Shown: piece after piece, positions 1 through 11,576 of the stretch
Layout: the number at the start of each line of letters is the position of its first letter
Numbering within the stretch: the first letter of the stretch is position 1
Assembly (NCBI GenBank): GCA_014843695.1
Contig: CM026390.1
Span: forward strand, 13,184,904-13,248,903
Direction of reading: 5' to 3'
DNA length: 64,000 nt
DNA from: Archivesica marissinica
Taxonomy: Eukaryota; Mollusca; Bivalvia; Venerida; Vesicomyidae
Notes under the pieces: generated by a model
What the model was told of the DNA's origin: nothing
The model's input: only the letters and a program-made list of their open reading frames with translations
Databases searched by the model: none
Made by a program: the position numbers and the translations under genes

Positions 1-1
1 A

Positions 2-1644
2 TCTCAGGGTGGTTTTCAGAAGAAAGTAAACTGCCTAATGACGTCATTCATGTTAAGAGAATGTGTAAATTATGGTATGGAACACCATTCTCCCATTTAT
101 GCTTGCTTCCTGGACGCTAGACAAGCCTTCGACAGGACTTGGATTGCATCGTTGCTTGTCAAACTATACAAACTGGTATCCATGTTATGCTTTTCAAAGC
201 TATCATGTCATTTTTTGATAACTGCTTAAGTTGCGTTAAGTCCAATGGTTACATGTCTGAGTGGTTCCCTATCCTACAGGGAACCCGCCAAGGTCAATGT
301 ATGAGTCCGTTCCTCTACCTCGTCTTCATAAACGAACTAATGAATGAAGTAGAAAGAAGCCCATATTGCTTCAGGATTGGAGACTTGAGTTGTGGATGCC
401 CTACCTCAGCCGATGACATGGTTGTATTATCGAACACTAAGCATTGTCTAGATACGTTAATCAACTTGTGTTACATGAACTCTAAACGTGAACGGTATCT
501 CTACAACGCTACCAAATGCAATACTATTGTATTCAATGACACCATGAGTACAGAGAGATACTGGAAACTGGGTGATGAAACCTTTCATGAAACCAGCAGT
601 TACCTCCATCTAGGCGTCCAATGTAATAAAGACCTAGATTTAAGTGAAACTATAGCTACAAGTTGTGATCGGTTGCGTAAATCCTTCTTCAGCATTGTAG
701 ACTGTGGTATTTATAGAAACGGCCTGCATCCTGCAACTTGTAAAATAATATACGAATCCATTGTACTACCAAAAGCATTATATGGGAGCGAATTGTGGAA
801 CGGTGTCCCCGATACCCAGTTACTCCCCTTGCGAAAACTGCATAGACAATGTATCAAACGTATTCAATCTATCCCTACATCTACTAGAACGGATATAGCA
901 TTAAGCTGTCTCGGTATATATCCTATAGTCCAGCTGATAGATAAACGGAAACTTCTACTATTTGGTCAACTCTGTCGATTAGATACCAAGTTTAAAATCA
1001 AAGACGTGTTTGTGCATAGAACCACATCATTCATGACATCTCCCAAAATTGCAAAAGGTTTTATCCCCGATATATATAGAATTCTAGGAAAATATAATCT
1101 GACACAGTTTTTCTTAGATTACTTACACGATGGTATATTCCCGAGCGTAGGTATATGGAAATATAACGTTAAACTGGCAGTAAAAAACCAGGTAGTATTC
1201 GACTGGAATAGTAGGTTACTTTGCGATGCAAGTTTAAATACTTTCTCCCTAGTCCAGTCAGAATATGAAACTTGTAACCTATGGAATTTCTGTAGAGAAT
1301 ACACATACCTACAGCCACATTGTACATCCGTCTGTATCCTAATGTGTAGGTTTTTCTCTCATAAATACGATATACAGTGTATGAAATGTCACTTGGTCAC
1401 AGACGAGATTAGCAGACATATACTGTTGTTTTGCCCATTTAATGACAAATGGAGAACCACACTCTGGATGAAACTCTCTAAGTCTCTCGGTACCAGTACC
1501 TTTAAAAGTCTCTGCTCACTCTCACCAGATCTGCAACTCATTGAAATGTTCCGTGGCTTTACAGCATTTCAATTGACAGACGATCAGAGAGTAGCAAGCT
1601 TTAAAGTGTTTTTACAATCTGCCTATTACATGAATTGGTTATGA
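2..1644 (+). pseudogene. LINE reverse transcriptase, 5'-cut and frameshifted
   Basis: Non-LTR retrotransposon ORF2 remnant. The reading frame is open from the window edge (QGGFQKKVNC, typical RT block 2), continues through the catalytic-aspartate block FLDARQAFDRTW near position 100-145, then breaks: between about 172 and 182 the homology moves from frame 2 (KLYKL) to frame 1 (GIHVMLFKAIMSFF). Frame 1 then stays open to the TGA at 1642-1644. It holds GTRQGQCMSPFLYLVF (RT block 4) and SADDMVVL in place of the usual F/YADD active site, the thumb region, and a C-terminal Cys/His cluster CMKCHLVTDEISRH near 1378-1415. The N-terminal endonuclease lies outside the window or is lost. The frameshift means this copy is probably dead. 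I cannot assign a clade with confidence. The 3' UTR runs into TA/TG-rich sequence and a possible tail AATAAAG near 2150. Confidence 0.85.
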
Positions 1645-1825
1645 GACAGTACTAAAGCAAATATATGTACCAGCATCCCTATCTACGCTACTCTGCACAT
1701 ACCTCTCTTATAGTTTCGTTTCGGTAAGGGGGTAACACTTGCAGTAATGTAAGAGATACTGTAACAATTGAATTTATTTTCGGTATGCTTTATACATGTA
1801 GTATAAGCGAGTAATACAATATTAC

Positions 1826-2030
1826 AGTGATATGTATATGTTTGTATTGGTATAATATATGTATACGCATGTGTGTATGTATACGTATGTATGTATATGT
1901 ATGTATGTATATATATACACGTGTGTGTATGCGTGTATTATGTATATATACATATGCTTGGTGTGTGTATATATGTATACGTGTGTGTTATTATATGGTA
2001 CTACACATCGCCTGTTGCGATTATATATAG
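1826..2030. repeat. TA/TG-rich simple sequence
   Basis: Interspersed GTATA, TGTGTG and ATGTATGT runs in the 3' untranslated part of the LINE remnant. The short open frames on both strands here come from the repeat and are not genes. Confidence 0.8.
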
Positions 2031-2164
2031 AATATGTATATAAGCGTTTATTTCTGTTACTTAATTTCCTTATAACATTGTAATATATTTCACTGTTGTA
2101 ATTGTTCTTGTAATATGTGAATTGTATGCTCTTCAATACTGGAGGATAAATAAAGAATATATAT

Positions 2165-2285
2165 AGTCTCCCTCTGGAACTGGGCACGGCAGGATTTGTG
2201 GTATTCTGCTTCCTTTGCAATCAGGTCAACACCACTCAGAATGAGACTCTTGATACGTTCGTTTTGAGAATACTTTGCCCGCTGG
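2165..2285 (-). pseudogene. 121-bp duplicate of the exon at 7268-7388
   Basis: This segment matches 7268-7388 over its full length without gaps. I see one difference (CTCAGAAT against CTCCGAAT, giving Leu for Arg). On the minus strand it encodes QRAKYSQNERIKSLI and YHKSCRAQFQRET. Homology ends abruptly at both edges. On the left it starts exactly after the LINE tail-like AATAAAGAATATATAT; on the right it ends after CCCGCTGG. It is a detached fragment, perhaps from a dispersed mobile family, with no sign of its own promoter or start. Confidence 0.85.
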
Positions 2286-2961
2286 ACGTATTTTATAGCC
2301 ACAACCGTAAATTTAATTTTTGTTTGCAATAAATGGTCGTACATTTTCGACATAAGTATACATATGGTACTACCATTAACACATGTAAAGCATTTGATTC
2401 CAAAATGTGTCCATGTTATAAGTTTGTAAATAATTTTAACGTAAGTCTACCGAATCAGGTCATCAAGGTCATGCCAATATATGATGTTAATTCACTGTAA
2501 TATCAAGCATGTGTTATCGTGTCAGATACCAGCGCGCGGGGGGTGCATCATTCCGAGTAATATCTACTAATATATGTTATTATATAGTTATGGCCCAAAT
2601 TATTAAATAAGAATGTATAAAATGACATTTCCGAACATCTAAGGGATGGGGTGGCGGGGTGGGGAGTTGGGTAACAAAGTACATGTTATGATAGCATCTG
2701 ATATACATGAACTTCTTCTTTTAAAATGCAACAACACATTATAACCAAATGCCAAACTATATATCGAACAGTAGACCAACTTACCACGAGAAGAACGTTT
2801 AATACGGCGGTTTGTTCATATCCTGCACTTATAGGGTTTGTGTATATCTTATTCATGTAAAATTAAGTTGAATTAACTAAAGGTGAGTTGTAATTGTTTC
2901 AGTTGGGTTTTCGTGTTCCGTTGTATTGGCATTCGCGCGGTGAGGACGGCTTGTATTAATG
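2286..2961. other. AT-rich unannotated interval
   Basis: I see no coding exon, RNA gene or repeat structure here beyond short G-rich tracts near 2540 and 2645. Confidence 0.5.
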
Positions 2962-3032
<71 letters not shown>

Positions 3033-3033
3033 T
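2962..3033. repeat. (GCGT)n microsatellite
   Basis: About 18 uninterrupted GCGT units. The overlapping frames (poly RAC/THAR) are artefacts. Confidence 0.97.
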
Positions 3034-3217
3034 TTACGTGCGCTTATCAAATACTGATGTTCCGTCACTTTATAATATAAATATAGTTTATACAAATTAT
3101 GGTTAGCTCGATTGTGTTGTCAGAACTTGTGGCCCAACCCATTTGCTAATTATGTATCTGTTATACGATTGTTACTGTTACATACATGTATATAGAGCAA
3201 TAATATAGTATCCAATT

Positions 3218-5005
3218 GCTTAGATTATTTGATATTTGGTAGAAATGCATGTGCTTAGATAATTTGATATTTGGTAGAAATGCATGTGCTTAGATTATTT
3301 GATATTTGGTAGAAATGCATGTGCTTAGATAATTTGATATTTGGTAGAAATGTATGTGCTTAGATAATTTGATATTTGGTAGAAATGTATGTGCTTAGAT
3401 TATTTGATATTTGGTAGAAATGTATGTGCCTATATAATTTGATATTTGGTAGAAATGCATGTGCTTAAATTATTTGATATTTGGTAGAAATGCATGTGCT
3501 TAGATTATTTGATATTTGGTAGAAATGCATGTGCTTAGATAATTTGATATTTGGTAGAAATGTATGTGCTTAGATTATTTGATATTTGGTAGAAATGTAT
3601 GTGCCTATATAATTTGATATTTGGTAGAAATGCATGTGCTTAGATTATTTGATATTTGGTAGAAATGTATGTGCTTAGATTATTTGATATTTGGTAGAAA
3701 TGTATGTGCTTAGATAATTTGATATTTGGTAGAAATGTATGTGCTTAGAATATTTGATATTTGGTAGAAATGTATGTGCTTAGATAATTTGATATTTGGT
3801 AGAAATGTATGTGCTTAGATTATTTGATATTTGGTAGAAATGTATGTGCCTATATAATTTGATATTTGGTAGAAATGCATGTGCTTAAATTATTTGATAT
3901 TTGGTAGAAATGCATGTGCTTAGATTATTTGATATTTGGTAGAAATGCATGTGCTTAGATAATTTGATATTTGGTAGAAATGTATGTGCTTAGATTATTT
4001 GATATTTGGTAGAAATGTATGTGCCTATATAATTTGATATTTGGTAGAAATGCATGTGCTTAGATTATTTGATATTTGGTAGAAATGTATGTGCTTAGAT
4101 TATTTGATATTTGGTAGAAATGTATGTGCTTAGATAATTTGATATTTGGTAGAAATGTATGTGCTTAGAATATTTGATATTTGGTAGAAATGTATGTGCC
4201 TATATAATTTGATATTTGGTAGAAATGCATGTGCTTAGATTATTTGATATTTGGTAGAAATGCATGTGCTTAGATTATTTGATATTTGGTAGAAATGCAT
4301 GTGCTTAGATAATTTGATATTTGGTAGAAATGTATGTGCTTAGATTATTTGATATTTGGTAGAAATGTATGTGCCTATATAATTTGATATTTGGTAGAAA
4401 TGCATGTGCTTAGATTATTTGATATTTGGTAGAAATGTATGTGCTTAGATTATTTGATATTTGGTAGAAATGTATGTGCTTAGATAATTTGATATTTGGT
4501 AGAAATGTATGTGCTTAGAATATTTGATATTTGGTAGAAATGTATGTGCCTATATAATTTGATATTTGGTAGAAATGCATGTGCTTAGATTATTTGATAT
4601 TTGGTAGAAATGCATGTGCTTAGATTATTTGATATTTGGTAGAAATGCATGTGCTTAGATAATTTGATATTTGGTAGAAATGTATGTGCTTAGATTATTT
4701 GATATTTGGTAGAAATGTATGTGCCTATATAATTTGATATTTGGTAGAAATGCATGTGCTTAGATTATTTGATATTTGGTAGAAATGTATGTGCTTAGAT
4801 TATTTGATATTTGGTAGAAATGTATGTGCTTAGATAATTTGATATTTGGTAGAAATGTATGTGCTTAGAATATTTGATATTTGGTAGAAATGTATGTGCT
4901 TAGACAATTTGATATTTGGTAGAAATGTGCTTATATGTATAAGTTGATAGCTGGTAGAAATTATGTGCTCATAAAACTTGATATGTGATAGAAATGTGCT
5001 GAGAT
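3218..5005. repeat. 35-bp minisatellite, about 50 copies
   Basis: The unit contains GATATTTGGTAGAAATG at exact 35-bp spacing (3231, 3266 and so on). Units differ at fixed sites (TGCATG/TGTATG, TTAGATTA/TTAGATAA). A CCTATATAA variant recurs near 3429, 3604, 3849, 4024, 4199, 4374, 4549 and 4724, which gives higher-order blocks of 420 then 350 bp. The last units, after about 4930, are decayed. Confidence 0.95.
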
Positions 5006-5224
5006 GTTTATTACACTCCAATGCAGTTTCCAGTATTTTGATTGGATAACCCCGCCGTAAAAATAGTGCGACAGCCCCGGGGTAGCCAGGGTATATACGG
5101 CTTAAAATACACACATTTCGCATGCTTCACGATTCTTAGAATAAAACCAGATACTGCGCAATGCAACTGTACAAGTCGGTACGTTTTATATATGTTGTAT
5201 GTTCAAATCGCACTGGGGGTATCA

Positions 5225-5395
5225 AGTTATTCAGCTTGCAAAAGGTCGGTGGTTCTACCTGGATGCCCGTCTGTACATGCAACACTGTTCGGAGGGGCAT
5301 CCGAGGTCTTCCTCCACACATAATAGCTGGAGAGTCGCCATATGACATATCCCGGTGTTACTGGTTTCCGACGATGTAGTACATAACATACTCCT
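5225..5395 (+). mobile_element. SINE family C fragment (body only)
   Basis: It has the family body GGTCGGTGGTTCTACC, a GTTCGGAGGGGCATCC block and GAGTCGCCATATGAC. The tRNA-like head is absent. The same body occurs on the minus strand at eight other places in the window. Confidence 0.7.
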
Positions 5396-5713
5396 ATAGG
5401 TTTAGAATTGTCATACACTGCAAATAATTTATGTCACCAAATAAACAATATTTTACCATTCATTCACAAAAATCTCGAAGAAAATCGATTGTTTACTTTT
5501 TGAGAAAAGTTGACAAAATAGCGGTAACTCATTCTCAGTAATCCGGAATGACGTCACATGTTTTCGCCTAACTGTGGACATTGCCTACAGCGCGAGCATA
5601 AGCAACAGTTCTTTTTTAACAAAACAATATAACTAAGGAAGACTTACTTTAATCGCAGGCTTAATTTATCATTTTCACTCAAAATTCATTTGTTGGACAG
5701 CATTTTGTCTATA
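5396..5713. other. Unannotated interval
   Basis: No coding or repeat feature seen. A lone CRE-like palindrome TGACGTCA lies at 5549-5556, with nothing around it to support promoter function. Confidence 0.4.
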
Positions 5714-6341
5714 CACTTAGGGCCACTTGTAACCCGACACTTAAATAAATCGGTATAATTGGATTATTTGTGAAAGGATTTCATTCTAATTAGGACTATG
5801 TATAAATCAACACATCATACGTACATACAAGAAATTTCTTTTGAATTGATGAACAAAAAGGTACCAAATTTAACAAATACCAAACATCTCTGTAAAATCA
5901 AAATTCACAAAATAACACAGCGCAATACCAGACACTTTTCAAATCATGGTTCAATATATTAATTTGAAATTATAGATTATGTTATTCAGCTACATTATCT
6001 GAACAAAAATGATCATAACGTTCACCTGTGAGACGGAGGTGTGTGCACGTCGTAAGAGACATGGGAGGACACACTAGCTATTAGTTTCTCGGACATACGG
6101 ATTGTATTGGGTGACTTTTCACATTGTTCGGATTTTGCGTTGTGTCATTATTTTGTGAATTTTGATAATACAGTGATGTTTGTTATTTGTTAAGTTTTAT
6201 ACATTATTGTTGATGAATTAAAAAGAAATTTCTAGTATGTACGTATGACATGTTGATTTATTCTTGGTCCAAACGTGAACAAAATCCTTTCACAAATAAT
6301 ACCGAATTATATAAGTGTCGGGTTACAAGTGGCCCTAAGTG
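5714..6341. mobile_element. 628-bp non-autonomous TIR element
   Basis: Long inverted arms: 5714 onward (CACTTAGGGCCACTTGTAAC) is mirrored by the sequence ending at 6341 (GTTACAAGTGGCCCTAAGTG). Both arms continue inward for roughly 200 bp with small gaps, past the AAGAAATTTCTTTT and CAAAATTCACAAAATAA blocks. TA flanks both ends (5712-5713 and 6342-6343), as expected for a TA target duplication. There is no coding capacity. The tip resembles that of the 4.8-kb transposon at 39258 (GGGYCA...CCGACACTT), but the relationship is unproven. Confidence 0.85.
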
Positions 6342-6387
6342 TATTTATATATATGCAGTCTTAGTCATCTTAGAAGTATACATGCAT

Positions 6388-6478
6388 CGTGTATTGTATT
6401 CACCCGGTCTACCCTCGACTGTCGCTGGCACAAATTCTTGTGTGAGCGACAGTTGGAGATATGAAAACCGAATACACA
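6388..6478. repeat. Imperfect inverted repeat (about 90-bp hairpin)
   Basis: The core 6419-6452 pairs CTGTCGCT with AGCGACAG and CACAA with TTGTG around an ATTC loop, separated by symmetric 2-nt bulges. An outer GTGTATT / AATACAC pair extends the fold to about 6388-6478. It could be a tiny foldback transposon or a structured RNA precursor. Confidence 0.6.
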
Positions 6479-6829
6479 CTGAGATTACAGCAGCCCTCAT
6501 AGCCCACTAAGCATCTAGTTATAATAATTGCGATAGGCAAAACTTTTAGATGATGGGTATTTTAATCTTCTTAGAAAGCTCAGTCGTATATACTGTATCT
6601 AAAACACTAACATTTAGTTTAACTTAGACAAACACACGGGGCATAAGAAGTCGTCATCCCTCCTAATTACTCTGACTGAGTGCAGAACCGTAAATGGACC
6701 CATCCATCGAACACATCACACGGTGCCTAACATAGAATAACTAGGTCTACACAACAATGTATATCAGTTGGATAGCTTCTGTGACAACACATGGACCTGA
6801 AGGCCAAAAACGGTGAAAATCAATGTTAT

Positions 6830-7690
6830 TCATAAGAACCCGTTTGGGGTCTTGGTCCTTGGGAGCTGCAAAATCTTAGATCTAAGATGTAAGGCAACCC
6901 ATCTTAACTTATTATCCTGCTCATACCTTTTAGCATCCTCACGAAGGTTAGCCTTGGCATCCTCTTCTGCAAGAGCAGAACTATAGATAAAATTGCCACG
7001 CCGATGGTCCGCTAGTGTTACTGCGATTTCTTCATTCAGATGGTCCTTTATCTTCCTGGTAAGATTTTGAGATGTGTAGGCCTGGATGTCTGCCCCATCT
7101 CCTCCGACATTGGTGTACTCCTCTACGTACATGCCAAGCAGATCACTGACTAATACAGATCGTTGCTTTCCTACTACCTCATTCTGGATATAGGAAAGCA
7201 GAGATGCAAATGCCTTCTTGTGGTAGGACTGAGATGAGCTCCCTTCTGTAGGTCTGTCTTGATCATTAGTCTCCCTCTGGAACTGGGCACGGCAGGATTT
7301 GTGGTATTCTGCTTCCTTTGCAATCAGGTCAACACCACTCCGAATGAGACTCTTGATACGTTCGTTTTGAGAATACTTTGCCCGCTGGCTAAGTGATTCA
7401 CAACCATCCCGTGTTGCTATCTTAAGTCTTGGCTCCTCTTTTCCATTTCTTTTTTTTCGGCTTTTGCTACAGAAAATACAAATCCCTTTCAACAGGCCCT
7501 GCTTATCTGATTTGGGAAGGACACTGAAGCGTCTTGTCTCAATACAAGCCTTTTTGGTGGTGGGTTCATCATCAGGTGGCAGGGGTTCTTTTGGATGCTT
7601 CACTGCTGTGTAATTCTTATAGCAAGAAGGATGATAGCTGAGGGTAGATTCATGATCACTGCTTACCAATATCTTTTGTGTGACCTCAAA
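6830..7690 (-). CDS. Exon of an unrecognised zinc-ribbon-like family
   Basis: Minus-strand frame of about 285 codons ending at TGA 6832-6830. I do not recognise a named domain. N-terminal part: YHPSCYKNY. Then a Cys pair CIFCSKSRKKRNG, and further on EYHKSCRAQF, a pattern that could bind zinc together with CESLSQRAKY. The C-terminal half has NLTRKIKDHLNEE and GNFIYSSALAEEDAK. No in-frame ATG lies near the 5' edge (the first upstream in-frame stop is TGA at about 7700), so this is best read as an internal or terminal exon beginning near 7690 at TTGAG|GTCACA, not a complete gene. Proteins of this general look are common next to mobile elements in marine invertebrates, so it may belong to a transposon. 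Part of it is duplicated at 2165-2285. Confidence 0.55.
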   Translation of the reverse strand, partial: FEVTQKILVSSDHESTLSYHPSCYKNYTAVKHPKEPLPPDDEPTTKKACIETRRFSVLPKSDKQGLLKGICIFCSKSRKKRNGKEEPRLKIATRDGCESLSQRAKYSQNERIKSLIRSGVDLIAKEAEYHKSCRAQFQRETNDQDRPTEGSSSQSYHKKAFASLLSYIQNEVVGKQRSVLVSDLLGMYVEEYTNVGGDGADIQAYTSQNLTRKIKDHLNEEIAVTLADHRRGNFIYSSALAEEDAKANLREDAKRYEQDNKLRWVALHLRSKILQLPRTKTPNGFL

Positions 7691-8110
7691 GGCTATTCAT
7701 GATACCTGGAACTATGCCAAACATTTTCCAGTAGATTTCATCAGGTTAACTCATGGGCTGATCTAGCTCAATTTTTGGGGTAGGGGCATTTGGGGGTGTC
7801 TGGCGGGCACAACCCACCACTGAAAATGTCTGGCAATGGCCATTCATGATACCTGGAACTATGCCGAACATTTTCCAGTAGGTTTCATCAGGTTACCTCA
7901 CGAGCTGATCTAGGGATTTTGGGGTACCGGTTATAGAAGTCTGGCGGCCACAACCCACCACTGAAAATGTCTGGCAGTGGCCATGTGTGATACCTGGGAC
8001 TATGACGGACATGTTACAATAAGTTTCACCAGGTTAGCTCATGAGCTGATCTAGCTCAATTTTGGGGTTCCTTTCTCATGGCCCTCCTGACCACACCCAC
8101 CAGAATGAGC
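7687..8110. repeat. Three diverged tandem repeats of 140-150 bp
   Basis: Copies begin near 7691, 7839 and 7980. Each has a GATACCTGGAACTATG-like start, TTTCATCAGGTTA, GAGCTGATCTAG and CACAACCCACCACTGAAAA; the third ends in a variant. They lie immediately upstream (minus strand) of the exon at 6830-7690, probably within its intron. Confidence 0.85.
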
Positions 8111-9490
8111 ATGCCAGACGTCCATTTCCTTACATGGGAATGCACATTGACCATTGCTATATACATGAAAATTGGTTAACTTTCCAGCTAGGCTGACCCC
8201 CTTAGGCTCCTGGTCTATAACGGGCGAAACTCATAAACACGGAGCAGTGAGACTATAATGACATTTTTATTCGTAAATATTGTGGCAGACGATGAATATG
8301 TCATTTTGGAGAAAAAATTGCTAATTTCTTTTTAAAAAATTATATTTATATGGCGACATAAAACGGATATAGTGAAATTAGTGAAATCTGTGGTAGGTTT
8401 AAAGTTTTCACCGCTTATTTACCTGTCTGAATCTATTATCGGTTATAAATAGATTGGAAGTGCACAAGGTATGTTTATTTATAATTCCGGTAACTGGAAC
8501 ATATTGCGTGATCTCTCACGACTTGCTATTCCCACAGTTAGACAAAAACCTGTTCTAGGCGAATACTCTTCACGCCGGGATATATTCCTACAACAAACAA
8601 ACAATACAAACATCTAGTGGACATTTACGTCCGCCGGAATCCTAATCCCAAATATTGGCGTGCCGGTGTCAAAGTAAAACTCACTCATTCGTGAAATTAC
8701 TCAATTACTAGTCGACGGTGTAAAAATGATAAAATCAAATCACCGAAAAATAACAGTGATTGAAACCATTGTTTTTATACCTGTGGCTCGGGGAATATCA
8801 ACCACAGGGAGGCGGCACTATTTACCCTGTCAACAAACCAAATAACATATAATAATATTAATTTAGTAATAATTCGTAAAATTAGTAATAATATTAATAA
8901 GTATAGGTATTATCAGCATAACACTGTTTGCTGTAGAAGTGGAACAGTATTAAGCTATCTTGGAGAGAATGGACAGCGGGACTGGAGTTATGGAGACATT
9001 CATTAAAACGTATAGAATGTAACACATATAATTATATAGGCAAAAGCCAGGTTTCGAACCCACACATCTCCAACCTGACAATAACACACAGCCATTATAA
9101 ATGAACGCGTAAATTAAATCACATTCTAACACGACCCAGCTAATAACATACATACTTGTAGAGTAAAATCTACCTCGGGTTATTTTGCGATATATCTACC
9201 TTGAACTATGCTGCGCGCGCACCGTGTTCTGGCTATTCCATTTATACAATGCGTGTAAAGTTTTATGAATGAAAGTCACGTGATGTTTGTAAATACTACC
9301 GTGGGAATTCGCGGAAGTGAGCTATTTTTAGAATCAGATAAACTCTTGTCCGTCTTGTTTTTCTGTTAAGTAACGTTTCAGTTACTATTCTGTACACTTT
9401 TATTTGACAAAATAAATAAAATTATTGATCAGTTACAACTTTTATTCATTTATGCACTATATTGATATTTTCCATAAAAAATAACCTCAT
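8111..9490. other. Unannotated interval
   Basis: AT-rich DNA without a recognisable exon, SINE or tandem array. The short frame near 8950-9153 has no support. Confidence 0.4.
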
Positions 9491-9660
9491 AAGTCTCCTC
9501 TGGTTCTTTTACGTGCACGATGTAAAGCACCGACACGAGACCTTGATTTAAAGTCTCATCTGAAAGACTGTTAATTTTATTATGGTCAGACGGGGGATCG
9601 AACCTGCAATCCCTGGATTACCAGTCCAATGTCTTAACCACTGGACTACAGATCCGTCTG
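9491..9660 (-). mobile_element. SINE family A, 3'-truncated
   Basis: Minus-strand copy of the tRNA-derived family A: head at the right (CAGACGGATCTGTAGTCCAG, B box GGTTCGATCCC), body to AGAACCAGAGGAGACT. The tail is missing. It is followed by decayed sequence. Confidence 0.85.
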
Positions 9661-10317
9661 TACAACACACACGTTTACGATACAATTATATTAGTTATAT
9701 ATATTAGCGTCAAGAAATCTGACCCAGCCCACAAATGAAGTGGTTTATTTGCATATTAATTACATATTTTCATTAGACGAATACATAAATTCATACAGAT
9801 ATTTTAATATATCGACAGGTCACTAGGGCACGGGTGTCGTTTCTTACTTCGTTTTTCTCAGATTTATTCTCTGCCTCAATAGCTTCATCTTCATGACCGT
9901 GTTCGTCGCTATCATCTTCTGACAGGTAGCGTTTGACCGCATGAACTTCACGAAACAGACAACCGGGTATGACAACAGTTCTCTGAGCCCGGAAGTGGTA
10001 CGGTCGACTAACTGTACACGTCAGTGCACAGTGAATGACACATCAGGATTCCAACTGAACATCATAGATTTAATTCAGGGAACGATAGGCATAACTTCAG
10101 AAATTTGAAATTTCATTTTATATATACCGAATTTAATAAATAAATAAATAAAGTTTTCAAATTAAAATCTGTGTCATTACGTGTGATTACATGTGCTTTG
10201 GACAGTGTAAACTTATAATGTGTTTGTACATCGTTCATATTTTATTGCATATGTTTATATAAGTACATTAAAACAAAATTCAATACAATCGTACATATTT
10301 AACATACACACACGAGT
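9661..10317. other. Unannotated interval
   Basis: AT-rich between two SINE fragments. Nothing with coding or RNA support seen. Confidence 0.4.
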
Positions 10318-10445
10318 TGGTGTGTTTGTTTTACGTTATTTATCGTCGCTACACGTTGCCCATATGAGCGACGCCTCCTGAAGAGATTAGATTTTTGGAG
10401 GATAGTGCAATGATACAGACATAAACCCATTCCAGAGTCTCCTTT
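10318..10445 (-). mobile_element. SINE family A tail fragment
   Basis: Only the 3' part is present: TTTATCGTCGCTACACGTTG, GAGCGACGCCTCCTGAAGAG and CATTCCAGAGTCTCC. It is adjacent to, and opposite in orientation to, the complete copy at 10483. Confidence 0.8.
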
Positions 10446-10482
10446 GATTCTATGTTGATACTTGTGGTCTAACCGGTGTACA

Positions 10483-10776
10483 GGCGGATCGGTAGTCCAG
10501 TGGTAACACGCTGGACTGGTAATCCAGGGATCGCAGGTTCGATCCCCGTCTGACCCTAATAAAATTAACAGTCTTTCAGATGGGACGTTAAACCGAGGTC
10601 TCGTGTCGGTGCTTTACATCGTGCACGTAAAAGAACCAGAGGAGACTCTGGAATGGGTCTCTGTCTGTATCATTGCACTATCCTCCAAAATCTAAAATGA
10701 CTAATATCTTCAGGAGGCGTCGCTCATATGGGCAACCGGTAGCGACGATAAATAAACGTAAAACACACACACACAT
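10483..10776 (+). mobile_element. SINE family A, complete
   Basis: Full-length reference copy for this window. The tRNA-like head carries A-box-like TAGTCCAGTGGTAACACG and B box GGTTCGATCCC. The middle has ACAGTCTTTCAGATGGGACG and CTCGTGTCGGTGCTTTACA. The 3' tail is GGGCAACCGGTAGCGACG, then ATAAATAAACGTAAAACACAC. It is pol III-type and non-coding. Confidence 0.9.
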
Positions 10777-11576
10777 GCACAACATACTGTTCATGTACTA
10801 GCATCAGTTTGTTCAGTTTCATAAGTCTGTTCTTTTCATCCACGATCCACATTTTTTCAAGTCCGTACATAATTAAATTACTTTTAAAAATATGTCACCA
10901 AAAACCCGGCGGAGTAAAACTATGGAAATGTAGCTTGGTATTTTCTTGATTTATCTCCCTTGGAATTCACAATTTGAAAATGTGTTATATATTCCATATA
11001 CCGTAATATAAAGTGACATGACTTCGTTTTGTATTGGTCGCAACCAATAATGGCAATAATGGAGAAATTGAAATAAAAGAAATCCTGTCGTTGACGTCGC
11101 GTTTTATGTAAAATTAGCATAATAATGTTTGCAAGTTTCGAATTCAAAATGAGATCAATAGAAAACAAGATGACATTCATATAATTTTTATAATTCGGTT
11201 CTGACGATATTATTTCAAAGACATTTATTTAAATATATTTCAAGGACATCGCATGCGTTGTTTGCTTGTTTGTTTTTGGTTGTTTAAAATCTTACCAACT
11301 ACCTACCAACTATGGCAACTATCTATCTGTAATCGGTATATAGAGGAAGACCACAGGTGCCGCTAATAAAATGAACAGTCTTCACTGAATGCATATAATG
11401 GTTATTATCACATTTTCAATGCGTTTAACATTTCATTCCAAGCGTTTCAAATAAACGTGTTTTTGTGTGGAACATGTCATACGCAACTACTATACATTAT
11501 AGATATGTACATTACATTACAACATATACTAGAATGAGATCATGTACTTTGAAATTAATCTTCTATGTGAATAGAC
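10777..11576. other. Unannotated interval
   Basis: AT-rich. A search by eye for upstream TMC exons (the expected segment just before GALEEQKHEL) found none. Confidence 0.4.

Noticed and set aside
5549..5556. CRE-like TGACGTCA (also at 19546)
   Set aside because: Isolated 8-bp match, with no promoter or gene start nearby.
10483..10560. tRNA genes at this and similar heads (11577, 32637, 59863, 60944)
   Set aside because: tRNA-like A and B boxes are followed by the same 220-bp body and tail in each copy, so they are SINEs.
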